Source: Euphorbia lathyris
Taxonomy: Eukaryota > Streptophyta > Magnoliopsida > Malpighiales > Euphorbiaceae
Direction of reading: 5' to 3'
NCBI RefSeq assembly: GCF_963576675.1
Contig: NC_088917.1
Location: 77,052,610-77,116,609 of the forward strand
Length of the DNA: 64,000 bases
The translations under genes were made by a program, and so were the position numbers. Shown piece by piece: positions 21,638 through 31,899 of this stretch. The notes under the pieces are model-generated. The model saw nothing but the letters and a program-made list of their open reading frames with translations. It ran no database searches and was not told where the DNA came from. Position 1 is the stretch's first letter. Each line of letters opens with the position of its first letter.

Positions 21638-22173
21638 AAATAACCTCAAATAGTTTTTTTTTTTTTTTTTCAAAAAGCATCATTAGACCACTGATTTTTC
21701 ATTTTTTGGTTTATTAAGTCTTAATCTTTTATTTAGATACATTAAGTTCCTGATCATTTATTTTTGGTCTCATTAAGCCATTATGACCAAATTAGTAAGT
21801 TATGAACATTTAATTATGTTAACAGATTGTTATTCATTGCACCTGCATTTGTAATTTGTACTTTTTCACTGTTTTAATGCAGTTTTTGATGTGTAATGTG
21901 ACTATAAAAAACTGTAAAAACTTTAATTCAAATTGTAAAATATATATTTTTTAATAATTTCAAATACACATGAAGTTAATAACGTATTTTTAACAGAATT
22001 AAAGGTTTATAACTTACTAATTTGGTCATAAAAAGCTTAATGAGATAAAAAAAATGATCAGGGATTTAATGTATCTAAATAAAAAAAATCAAGGGCTTAA
22101 TAAACCAAAAAATGAAAGATCAGAGACCTAATGATATTTTTGCTTTTTTTTTAAGAAATAACCTCAAATAGTT
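21638..22173. mobile_element. Foldback element flanked by an 18-bp direct repeat
   Basis: AAATAACCTCAAATAGTT occurs at 21,638-21,655 and again at 22,156-22,173. Between them lies a long inverted repeat: left arm CATTAGACCACTGATTTTTC, TTTTTTGGTTTATTAAG, TTTAGATACATTAAG and TGATCATTT, mirrored on the right. A T-run of about 20 bases follows the left flank. The direct repeat is longer than the 8-11 bp made by hAT or MULE transposases and lies in the range of LINE-machinery insertions. No coding capacity. Confidence 0.7.
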
Positions 22174-22324
22174 AATTCACATGAGATTATATTTTACCAA
22201 AATCAAAAATATAAATTATAAACTTACCAAAATCATTTTATCAAAAACAAACCATAATTAAATAGTAATATCAATGTGTAACCATTTTTCTCTGCCACAA
22301 CAACTTTATTTTTTCCACCATTAG

Positions 22325-22412
22325 ATGAGTTTACTTTGTCAAATTCCACCACCACCCAATGGTAAAAAAAACAAAGTAAGGCTTACTTTGTTAAAAACAA
22401 AGTAAACATAGA
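22325..22412. repeat. Small foldback related to 192-303
   Basis: GAGTTTACTTTGTCAAATT on the left and AACAAAGTAAAC on the right are inverted, with an internal TTACTTTGTTAAAAACAAAG palindrome. It shares the TTTACTTTGT core with 192-303 and with the partial foldback at the right window edge. Confidence 0.45.
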
Positions 22413-22908
22413 AAATACGTTAAGTATAATCAAATACTTAAAATATTATATCCATCATAGAACTCCTTGTATACTCAACACTTATTTAAATAAAAGAAAG
22501 CAAAAATAGTGGAAACAAATATAAAATACAAAAAGCAAGAAAAATTGGTATTTTAGATATTAATTAATTAAGAAATATTATTATTGTTGTTATTACTACT
22601 ATTAATATTATTATTGAACGATTTATATAAAAAGATCCAATCACAAATATAACGAATTCTGATTATCACATCTTGTAGCGTAGATATCTGTTGATGTGAT
22701 TGAGCAGTATAAGATAGGATCACCACGATCTTGTATTGCCGGTGATGTTCAACACCGATGAATGGGAGAAAGAAACGATTGATACATGAGATCAATGCGT
22801 CAAGAGAAAACGAGGAGGGGTGATTACACAATGAGAGGGAGGGGAAGAATAGGTTAATTCCTTAACCACGTATGATAGGCTCTTAAGTATATCCTTATAT
22901 ATAGGTGG

Positions 22909-23709
22909 CAGGTCCAGTCCTGATATTTTATGAACCCCAGACGAAATAAGATATAAGGGGCCATTAATAAAATAAAATAGGATAAAAGTCAAATTTAATT
23001 CCCAACGTTTTAAATGAAGTGCAAATTTAGCCATAATATATGAAATCGTGTAAATTTAACACTAATATTTCTAACAAAAATCAATTTTCGTCCTGCTATT
23101 GAAAATTTGAAAACACTTATTTGGCTGTTATTTAACTGTCACATTAGACATTCCAATCAAGTTTGTCGATAAATTAAAGTAGTTTTGTATGTTTTTGGTT
23201 GATTTCTGTAACTATATTAATAATACAATAAATATTTTAAACAATTTGATAAAAGAAAATTGTGATTAACTTATATGTAGTAGATTTAATTTTTAGCATT
23301 TTAATAGGAGTTTTACAATTTTGTTAGTAATACACTAAATATCTTAGATATAATTGATATTTGGAAGGTCTGAAGTTATAGTTAAATATCAGTCAAACCA
23401 GTTTCTTCTAATGTATAGCTAAAATTGATCTTGCTTGGAAACGTCAGAGTTAAATTTGTATCATTTCATACGTTAAGGCTAAATCTGCAATTCACTTAAA
23501 ACGTTAGGGTTAACTTTGATTGTTTATCCCAAAAAGCTTAAATTTTTTAAAATCGAAATTTGGACCCATTTTTAGATTTGAAATATCATATTGTGTGATC
23601 CTTTTTAAGTCTAATTAGGTGTTATAATATATATATAATAAATTTGGGCCCCTTTTGCCCTTGGGCCCTGGACGGCCGCACTCCCAACCTATACCCAGGA
23701 CCGACCCTG
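22909..23709. mobile_element. hAT-like element with 8-bp target duplication
   Basis: The left end CAGGTCCAGTCCTGAT and the right end read in reverse CAGGGTCGGTCCTGGG are imperfect inverted repeats. The flanks are ATAGGTGG (22,901-22,908) and ATAGATGG (23,710-23,717), seven of eight identical. The right subterminal block GGGCCCCTTTTGCCCTTGGG resembles that of 4673-5237. The interior (about 22,980-23,525) has inverted GTCAAATTTAATTCCCAACG / CGTTAGGGTTAACTTTGA-like blocks, suggesting a nested foldback. No transposase frame. Confidence 0.65.
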
Positions 23710-23744
23710 ATAGATGGTATATTGCACTTCTTGCAAACTTCTTC

Positions 23745-23990
23745 TGATAACTCTACAATCACCTGATCACAGAAGACGTCAGAAAAGAGAGCCGGAGTCC
23801 GACGAACCCTCTACGCTGCTAAAGTTAGAAGATATTAGAGATACTATCAAGTAGCAAGTAACAGAGAAATGAAGTTTAAACTGGTTGAAGTAAGATACTT
23901 GAACTTGTGGAATGTCTTTGCTATCTATAGATAAAATAAAGTATACATGGAAATGTGGCATCATTTGATAGGTCTTCAGACCATATCTTT
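23745..23990 (-). other. Retroelement-like promoter fragment (minus strand)
   Basis: Read on the minus strand, TATA-like sequence in the TATACTTTATTTTATCTATA region is followed by CTAACTTTAGCAGCGTAGAG and GGTTCGTCGGACTCCGG. This parallels the plus-strand arrangement at 7410-7945. It probably belongs to the 1.6-kb insertion in copy B of the segmental duplication. No coding frame. Confidence 0.3.
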
Positions 23991-24449
23991 CCGTGCCATA
24001 GCACTTCTGAACATGGGAACGTGTATTTGGAATCCAACATACTCATTGGTCCACGTATTTCCAAATACATCTTCCGAAAACATCCTTCAGATGAAAGGTG
24101 GTCGAAACCATGACTTAACAGACTTTGGTGGAATTAGGCCCATTTGAAGACTTTAGACCACAACGGAACGTGACTTTCCAAAAGCCCAAATGACCTAGTA
24201 TTGTATCAAACCATAATTGCTCATTATAAGGATCCGGCTTCATCCTGTGTGGATTCTAATAATAATAATAATTCAAACAAATATAAATAAACATTCTTGT
24301 ACAAGGGAACAATGTCTTGTAAACATGGCATTTTGGTAATTTTCCCTTTTTCATATGATGCCCAAATTGTTTTCTTTTTTCATCCTAATAATGTAATCAA
24401 ACCAAAATTTTATATTAAATTAACTAGCAAAAGGGTAAGAAAGAAATCA

Positions 24450-24451
<2 letters not shown>

Positions 24452-24495
<44 letters not shown>
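24452..24495. repeat. (ATT)n microsatellite
   Basis: About fourteen ATT units. It is the counterpart of 19,405-19,438 in the duplicated segment. Confidence 0.9.
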
Positions 24496-25026
24496 GTCTG
24501 AATTTGGGACCAGGGAACATGAAATGTCAATTTCATGAATTTAAAACCTTCGCAAGAGTGCATGTGATGGGGAAAGAATGTAGAAAAATTAAATAAATTA
24601 AAGTAAAAAAATTAATTAAGTAATAAAAGAGAATAAAAAAAAGTCTGATTCTCTGAAGAAATGAAAGTGTTAATAATAGGAGCTCTGTGAATTCATTTAT
24701 TTCTACTATTTTGTCTGCCACATTTAACTCAATTTCCTTTTTCAGAACTCCAAATTCTTGTTGACTTTCCTTTTTCAAGAGACTTTTAGGATGCATTTGG
24801 TCGTGCACAGCTAACAGAATGTAAATAAAAAAGAAAAACAGTGAAAAAAGAATGATCATGTCTGTTTGTTTCGGTTCCACGTAGGAAATGATATACATCT
24901 GATTCCCTTTGTGACTATTTGATGCAAATTAGATAATAAATCAGAATTATGTTTTTAACAATAATTTCTATACATATATGTGTTTGTATTAATAAATTAA
25001 TCATATATAAATGTATGAATGAAAAT

Positions 25027-25446
25027 CATTTTTTTTTTTTGACAATAAAGGTAATTTATTGATTATCCAAAGTTAGTGCATTACAAATAAACTCAGGGGG
25101 GCATTTACCCAAACCTCGCTGTCTGACTCAGAACTTACTGCCCGGGCTAGTAAGCGAGCAACATGGTTCGCAGACCTTTTAGTAAATAAGACAGCCCTAA
25201 TCTCTTACTCGGAGATCATAGCTTTACAATCCTCTACTAAAATGCCAAAGGGAGAAACTAACTCAGAAGGGTTGTTGATGGCTAACACCAAGAGTTGCGA
25301 ATCTGATTCCATTTGAACATTTTGAACCGCTTCCCGTTTGATCCAGCTTAACACTTCTCTACAGCTCATTCCTTCCGCGACTAAAGGATTCAAGGAAGCC
25401 CCCAATAAACCATTCCCTGCCGCAAGAAACTTGCCACCCTGATCCC
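25027..25446 (-). pseudogene. LINE RNase H 3' part (split by Athila element)
   Basis: The minus-strand frame reads GGKFLAAGNGLLGASLNPLV, then AEGMSCREVLSWIKREAVQ, MESDSQLLVLAINN and VEDCKAMISE. A stop follows (TAA at about 25,205), then LFTKRSANHVARLLARAVSS continues in the same frame to a second stop. This is the C-terminal half of a plant L1 RNase H, including its second-acid region and HVARLLAR tail. A T-run at about 25,030-25,040 is the poly-A tail on the minus strand. The N-terminal half of the same domain lies 12.4 kb away at 37,870-38,232, because an LTR retrotransposon inserted between them. Confidence 0.8.
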
Positions 25447-28400
25447 TGTTGAGCGATTTCCCCAAGTGCACGGTTTCGCTTGTAGTAATAAAAATATCGA
25501 TCCCACAGAGATACGTTTTTTAACGAAAAACTTATTTTTGTGTTTATTAATTTCGAACTGATTAGATTTACTATTAAATGTAAATGAAAAGTGAAAATTT
25601 GTTTAATTGAATTTAGGAAAAATAATTGTTTAATTGAGTTTGAGAACTTTGAGTATTTGAAAATGCTGGAATAAGATTTTATATTTAGAATAAATCGATT
25701 ATTAGAAAGATCTTCTGATTTTAAGGATGAATTTTACAAAACAGGAACATTTAGAACTTGTTAGAAAAACGAATGAATTTATTCATTTGCATTAAGCAAA
25801 GAAAACAACTTAAACTTTGTATCAATTATGATGATGAAATAAATGACGGAACCTCTAATTAATTGGCTTTGAACGCGACAAAACCCTTTCGGGATAGTTG
25901 CCCTTACTCAAATTAAAACTCTTTCGAGATGATAATTTGCCTAAGTGTTCAACAAAGTTTCCTTGTAATGATTTTGAATTCAAGTGCATATTAATGAAAA
26001 CACCAGTCTCACTTATATTGGATTGGTTACCATAAGTGCTGCATAACGATTTGTCGAATAGAACAGACTTTATTAGATGAAATATAAATTGATACAAGTT
26101 TACAGAGAATAAGGAGCATCGAGTTCTTCGAGGGCGTGCAAGTGAAGGGCTTGATCGGTTCCGCTTCCTTGGGTTTCCTAGGAGGTTGTCAGGCTCTGGG
26201 GCGAACACTCTACTCAATCTTCTCGCTGTAACTTCGTAATAGGGATTCGGTCGGACACTACCATGATGCAAACTAAAACTGGAACAATGTCTAAACGCTA
26301 CTGAGTTGTAATTAAACTATAAACAATATGTGTACGTCATCTTGTTTTGTACAGAATCTAATTTCTAACTCTCGAAATGTTTTTACTTAGAACTTCGACA
26401 TAAGTTCTACGCTCTGATTTCTATATCTATATTATAACATTTCATATCTCATCCTCTTTTTCTCCATATCAACTCTTTATTTATAGGTGATGAAGGGTTG
26501 AGTTTGAAGTGATGTGTTCCTTTGGTTAAGAGTCGTATCCGTTGTGAAAGGTCGTCTTTATCCACTTGAACGAACGCGTTTTTTGGATTTTCAGCATGTG
26601 TTAAATGCTCTTTGTAAAATTTCTGCACTTACCGAGGATGGTAATCCGCGGCCGTGAATGACGTAGCATTGAGATGAGCGACGGACGAAGGGGATAAATA
26701 GTTTAAACCGCGCGTGTCGCGGCCGCGGGTTGAGGATCCACTGTCGCGGCCCGACAAGTTTTCTTACTTCTTGCTTTCGTTCGTGTCCTCTGTTGGGGTT
26801 TAGTGTCCTATAGACAATTGTTGCAGGATACAAACTTATTGTAAATGAATTGTTCTTTATATCATTTGTTTTAATAAGATATATGTTTTATAACTATATA
26901 AAGGCAATCCCTTTTAAAGCACTAAATAAAGTCTAATAAAAGGAAATCCGTAAGTTTGTTTAAAGTGATTATAAAGTGTTCATACTAGCATGAAGTGAGA
27001 CAGAACTTTATAATAAACTAATAAACTTAAAACCACCCCAAGTCAAGTGATATGTTTAGGATTGATATATCACTGTTGAGACTTGTATGTAACAATGTCT
27101 TCTGTCCGACAGAAAGCTGATCTCACAAGCTTCATATATATAGATATCTGGACAGTTACATAGATCCGATGAAACGTCGTTCATCAGGATTGGGGATCCG
27201 ATTTGAGATAACAAGATGGGTAGAATCATCCTTGTCACCTGTTCATCTCATTGGTATTAATAGGTATAAATAATCCTCAGACTCAAAGGAATGTTAATTG
27301 GTCATCCTGAATTATTGAATGTGAGACTTTGATCGCGTGGTCCCACGATCCTTAACAGAGATGACTCTGGGGTGTGAACTGCAAAGGTTGGGTGTCACAG
27401 GAGGTAATGTCAGGGTAGTTATACATTGGATTGAGCATTTATCACTCCCGATGAATGGGAGATACGTCCAAGGATCGCTTGTGGAAGACTCGACTCTAAA
27501 TCCTTGCAAGGTGATAGCTTAAGAGAAGAAATACAGATTTCACTTAACCTATCTATTTGAGTTGACTCGGCCTGTACAAGTAAAACGAACGTCTCGCTAT
27601 ATGTGACTTGACATCATCCATAGTCATAAGATTCAGTTCAAGGATGTAGTTGATAAAGGATCGAATTATACTGTAACTAATACGGAAGGGTTAACGGTAG
27701 AATCAACCTGTCTTCTTAACGGACTCTGGGGGAATGATTACGGACATGCCGATAACATACTATGTTCATCATTCCGTTATGCAAGGATTAAATATAATTC
27801 TTGAAGAAATTAATTTAATAGTTGCATACGGCCAGAAGTAGTAAGGACCTAATGGATCACACATAAGACTTGGAAACAAAAGAGAGATGAATCTGATTAA
27901 TAGATGGAAGCCCAATTGAGCCCAGTAAGGCCCACTTGGATAGGGTGGTCGAAATTTGCAAATTAAAAGGGAGAGAATTAATTTATTTTACTCTTCCTAA
28001 TTGGATTAGGATTGTGAAATTAAATTAATTAAGAGATAATCAAATTAGGAGTTTTAATTAGATTAATATACTCCTATTATTATCCAACTAGGTTATTTGT
28101 TATTATCCTAATTATATTGGATATATAGTAAGATAATAATTAGAAATCATATTCCGAATTGGATTCCTATTAAGTAACCTATTCCTATCTAACTAGGGTT
28201 TAGAGACAAGCTAATATATATACCCCTTACCCTTGGAATTTCGACCTATGCCTCCTCTACCTCTCTATGTGATTTTCGAAATTGGCATTAAGAGAGAGAA
28301 AGTGAATTCTCATCCCCAAGTTCGTGGACAAGAATTCATACGGCTTTCCATCGATTGATTAATCTTATTCATCCCTCTTTCTCTTTGATCTTGTGTTGGT

Positions 28401-29036
28401 TTATTAGAGGCAATCTATTTTGGTTGCATCTCATAAGGGTTGATTCTAACTTAATCTCACCGTGTTCACGAAAGAAGGAAAAACAATCAAAAGGGAGAAA
28501 TTCGTTTTTCTTCGCCTTCGAGGATTCCCGGAGATTGAACCGTCGAATCGTCGCGATATTTGGACAGTAGATTCTAGACACATTCTTCCACGTTTCCACC
28601 GAAGGGATTGTCGTTCGGAGGTTTGGAAGGTCTGTTTCGAATAGGGGCAGATTGGTAAACAGTTTACATCTCCTTTGAAGTTGTGGGCACTTCGTTTGCA
28701 ACGGTAGATTGATCATCGAAAGGTATATCTTCTTATCCCTCTTTATATGAAGTAGGCTAAAATTCTTATATTTCCGCTGCTATACCTTAGCCCTATTTCC
28801 AACATCCTCGACTTGGCGCTTTTCGATTTACGTCGTTTTTGACTCCTTTTGTAGGGTTTTTCTTCTGTTTTTGATCCTTTTTCGTTCCTATTTGGATTTT
28901 ACCAAATATTCAGGTACCTTGCAAGAAAGAAAGATATTCGAAAGTAAAAGTAATCTAAACAGATATAAATAACACGAATATGTAATAAAAATGATATAAA
29001 TATTAATGATATTTTAGGTATATTTTGGGCTTAACA
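25447..29036 (-). repeat. Athila 3' LTR with nested solo LTR
   Basis: Begins TGTTGAGCGATTTCC and ends GGGCTTAACA on the plus strand. Length is 3,590 bp; subtracting the 2,014-bp nested solo LTR and its extra 5-bp duplication leaves exactly 1,571 bp, the length of the other LTR. The stretch after the nested insertion (28,810-29,036) is identical to the matching part of the other LTR. The 138-codon minus frame at 25,855 lies in the LTR and is not a gene. Confidence 0.93.
26791..28804. mobile_element. Solo LTR nested in the Athila 3' LTR
   Basis: A 2,014-bp unit begins TGTTGGGGTTTAG and ends TTTCCAACA. It is flanked by the 5-bp duplication TCCTC (26,786-26,790 and 28,805-28,809). The other Athila LTR lacks it, which defines the boundaries exactly. 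An AATATATATACCCC string near 28,213 could be its TATA box, which would favour plus-strand orientation. There is no internal region, so the parent element was reduced to one LTR by recombination. The TGTTGG...CCAACA ends fit Ty1/copia LTRs, but the lineage is not proven. Confidence 0.92.
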
Positions 29037-29050
29037 AATCTCCACACTTA
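29037..29050 (-). promoter_or_regulatory. Athila polypurine tract
   Basis: Read on the minus strand, AAGTGTGGAGATT lies directly against the 3' LTR. This is the expected place and composition for the polypurine tract that primes plus-strand DNA synthesis. Confidence 0.6.
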
Positions 29051-29382
29051 ATCTTTTGCTAGTCCCGAGCAAAATTTGACTGAATTTATTCCTTAACTAA
29101 TCTCTTTATGAAAATAAACATATATCTTTGTGTTACCTTTTAAATTAGTTAAGGCGAAAAGACTAACTTCGCATGGCAAATTTATACGCAAAATATCAAA
29201 CTAACTTAGTATAAATACGATATATCATTCGTCTTGTATTTCAATGTTTAAATTGAAGTATTCGGGACGATGTAAGCACGCATGTTATTGAGTCTTTCAT
29301 CTCAAGGCATTTCAAAACACCAAATTTCCTTTCCCAAACTTGAATTATTATATATAAGTATTAAGTTTAATTTATTTGCTTA

Positions 29383-29650
29383 GTTACGCCCGTGATAAGA
29401 GTGGTCTCGATCGTAACTTTATATGCATTTGATTTGTGTTCGCTTAAGAGGTACCGACCATGCCATGGGTGGACGCAATCGTTACTTTAAACTTTAAACA
29501 CACTTAATTTTTCTAATTTAAACGTTCCTTTCATACCTCGATTGTGATAAGGGTGGTCGCAACCGTGGCCAAAAGTACGCTTTACTTATTTATTTCTTCC
29601 CTTTCATACCTCGACTGTGATAAGGTTGGTCTCAATCGTGGCCAAAAGTT
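29383..29650. repeat. Direct repeats in Athila 3' untranslated region
   Basis: Two close copies of a roughly 50-bp unit start CTTTCATACCTCGA(T/C)TGTG and end GTGGCCAAAAGT (about 29,528-29,577 and 29,600-29,650). A diverged copy with GTGATAAGAGTGGTCTCGAT lies near 29,390. Non-coding, between the second ORF-1-like gene and the 3' LTR. Confidence 0.7.
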
Positions 29651-30155
29651 AAGAATACGATTTATTGATTATAACTTGGGAAAAAGAAAATTAGCACATT
29701 CATCCTATATTGACTTAAAATTCAACATGTATTATGGCTAAAGTTTCCTTAAAAACTTCAATTGGTGTTAATATAAGACAAAATCAAAACCGAGCTAAAA
29801 ATTGTTAGTTCAATTTAATGCCTATAAACCTAATTAAAAATTTAAAATAAGATTTATTGTATCATGAATTTCATGATATGAAATAGAGATTAAAAATAAA
29901 GAATTTTTTACTTAAATACATTTACTCGAGACAATTTTTACTTAAAATCGTGTCGAAGGTTTGTGAAAAATTTCGAAAATATAGTACCCGTATAGAAATA
30001 TTATTTCTATCGATAATGATAACCTAAAAATAATCATAAAAGATATATAACTTATGTTTAATTTATAAATGTATAAAACAAATGTTAAGTTTTGAAAATT
30101 GTTGCAAAAAAAGTTAAAAAGTGTTGCAATATGTGTTGCATTAGTATTTTTTTGA

Positions 30156-30220
30156 AAACAAATGAGTGTTGCATATATTCATTCATTCATTTGCATACAT
30201 TCATTCATTCATTCGTTTGC
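30156..30220. repeat. (ATTC)n short repeat
   Basis: Two clusters of ATTCATTCATTCATTTGCAT-like sequence in the Athila 3' untranslated region. Confidence 0.8.
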
Positions 30221-30242
30221 ATAAAAATGATATATGAATATA

Positions 30243-30262
30243 TCTCCTCCCACACTTAAATT
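30243..30262 (-). promoter_or_regulatory. Internal polypurine-tract-like site
   Basis: Read on the minus strand, AAGTGTGGGAGGAGA resembles the terminal polypurine tract at 29,037-29,050 and lies about 1.2 kb before the 3' LTR. Sequence on both sides of the two sites is also alike (CACACTTAA). It may be a duplicated or ancestral tract; function is unproven. Confidence 0.35.
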
Positions 30263-30455
30263 GGACCATGTCCTCATTGGTGCAAAATGGAGATAAAACA
30301 TTAAAGATAAAACAAACGGAAATAAACGAAAGATATAGCAAAGAAAACATTCATCATAAAAGTAAAGTAAGACTTAAATTGTACGAAACATAATAAAGAT
30401 AAAAATGTACGAAACTGAAAATAAAACAAGATAAGATAAAAACGAAAGATAAAAC

Positions 30456-31661
30456 CTAAACATGAGGCGGGGTATCCGGAGGTGTTGGTGAAGTCTCCAC
30501 ATTTCGGCGTCGGAAAAATGAAAGCATCCGATGCCGAGTCGATCTATGCTCACGCCTCAAAGTATTGAGGTTGTCATTCATCACCATATTGTTCTCCACC
30601 AAATCATCAATTCTCAAATTCATTTGTCTATTATTCGCATTGATTTGGTTCAGAATACGCCTCAAATCCACCGGGTCATTATCATGAGTTGCTTGGGCTT
30701 GTGGGGCAGCATCCGCTCCTTCCTCCGCACCTTCTGCTTCGGTACCTACATTATGAGAACTAGAAGCGCCTCCACCCATAGTGCCACGAAGATGTGCAAT
30801 ACGGGCAGTATAAGAAATAAAAACGGGAGGAGCCGCAGAAACCAACAAATGAGCCCGCTCAAGAGCCGCAATGTCCAAAGCCGGAACATATCCATGGTAG
30901 GTGGACATATCATAAGTTGCCAATTCATCCCGTGCTCCCAAAACAATAGTGGTGATTAAATTACCGAGAGGGACTTGAGTGGTGTGAGCCCTCGAAGCAC
31001 GATACAAATTGTCAAAAAGCATTCCAATGCTATCAACCCGCAAACCCTTGAACAAACAATCCCAAACAAACAAATCTCGGACTTGAATCTTTGAACTCTC
31101 AACACGACCAAAAAGTGAAAAACTCAAATACTTGTGAAAGAAGAACACACAATTATCCTTAATCAACTTGCTTGAAGTGTTCTTGGAGTCAAAAGAAGTT
31201 TGGTCGGAAAGAGTTTGCCAAAAAGAGTTATTGTCAAAATCCCTAGGCTTATCATAAAAGTCACTAGTAGGGAAACCAAACATATTACCCATAGCCTCAT
31301 AATCAACTGTATAGGTAACACCATTATTCCGAAAAAAAAATTCAGTCCTCTTCTTGTTCATCTTTAAAGTAACCAAGAATTCAACCACGTACTCTTGAAT
31401 TTGTGGAAAACGCATAGAAGCAAAAGTTTCCCATCCTAAAGTTTCAATAAAAGCAGTAATTTGTGTAGTGAAGTTCAACTTTCTTACCGAATCAAAGTCA
31501 AGAAACTGCATATCCACGAACTTACAATTGGGGTTTGAAAAGTGCTTGAAACGTCCAACTTCTTCCTCAGAATGAATGTCGAAATAAGCTCTGCAACTAA
31601 TCCTTAGGCGATTAGCCTCAGTGACAGCCGGCTTGTGTCCAACACGCTTAGCTCTAGGCAT
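30456..31661 (-). CDS. Athila ORF-1-type protein, second copy
   Basis: An intact 401-residue frame. Residues about 60-240 match the ATHILA ORF-1-type protein known from Athila elements downstream of gag-pol: TLGWETFASMRFPQIQEYVV, EFLVTLKMNKKRTEFFFRN, YEAMGNMFGFP, then FFHKYLSFSLFGRVESSKIQ and PLGNLITTIVLGARDE. It aligns throughout this core with the 315-residue protein encoded just upstream, so the two are paralogues. The tail is distinct: Gly/Ala/Glu-rich (GGGASSSHNVGTEAEGAEEG), then a helical stretch NQINANNRQMNLRIDDLVEN that may form a coiled coil, then Arg-rich and Pro/Thr-rich ends. No signal peptide or convincing membrane segment is seen. The function of this protein class is not established. 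It is the last gene before the 3' LTR. Confidence 0.8.
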   Translation of the reverse strand: MPRAKRVGHKPAVTEANRLRISCRAYFDIHSEEEVGRFKHFSNPNCKFVDMQFLDFDSVRKLNFTTQITAFIETLGWETFASMRFPQIQEYVVEFLVTLKMNKKRTEFFFRNNGVTYTVDYEAMGNMFGFPTSDFYDKPRDFDNNSFWQTLSDQTSFDSKNTSSKLIKDNCVFFFHKYLSFSLFGRVESSKIQVRDLFVWDCLFKGLRVDSIGMLFDNLYRASRAHTTQVPLGNLITTIVLGARDELATYDMSTYHGYVPALDIAALERAHLLVSAAPPVFISYTARIAHLRGTMGGGASSSHNVGTEAEGAEEGADAAPQAQATHDNDPVDLRRILNQINANNRQMNLRIDDLVENNMVMNDNLNTLRREHRSTRHRMLSFFRRRNVETSPTPPDTPPHV

Positions 31662-31899
31662 GGTTATGGTGTTTAGGGTTTAGTATGAAAAAGATGAAAA
31701 GAGAGAAAAGCTTGAGGTTGAAGATGAAGTAGAAGTGTTGTGGAGAATGAATGGATTAAGGTTGCATTTAATAAGTGCATTAGTGTAGAATTATGGAATT
31801 AAATATAAGTTGAACCAAATAATCAAATACAGGAAATAATGCAAAAGGAGAAAGATTTTTATTGAATAGAAATATATTTACAAACAAACGAAACATAAG

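Larger units (their letters stand above)
22485..24790. repeat. Segmental duplication, copy B (interrupted)
   Basis: Parallel to 18,590-19,765, with the same ordered blocks. A segment of about 1.6 kb (roughly 22,615-24,260) interrupts it inside an ATT-rich stretch. The inserted segment contains a hAT-like element (22,909-23,709) and retroelement-like promoter sequence on the minus strand. The block around 24,640-24,770 (GATTCTCTGAAGAAATGAAA, CTCTGTGAATTCATTTATTT, ACATTTAACTCAATTTCC) is the best-conserved part. No gene recognised. Confidence 0.7.

Noticed and set aside
25855..26271. 138-codon minus-strand frame, with a second copy at 36,812-37,123
   Set aside because: Both lie at the same place in the two Athila LTRs. 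A frame shared by LTRs, with no family match, is not evidence of a gene.
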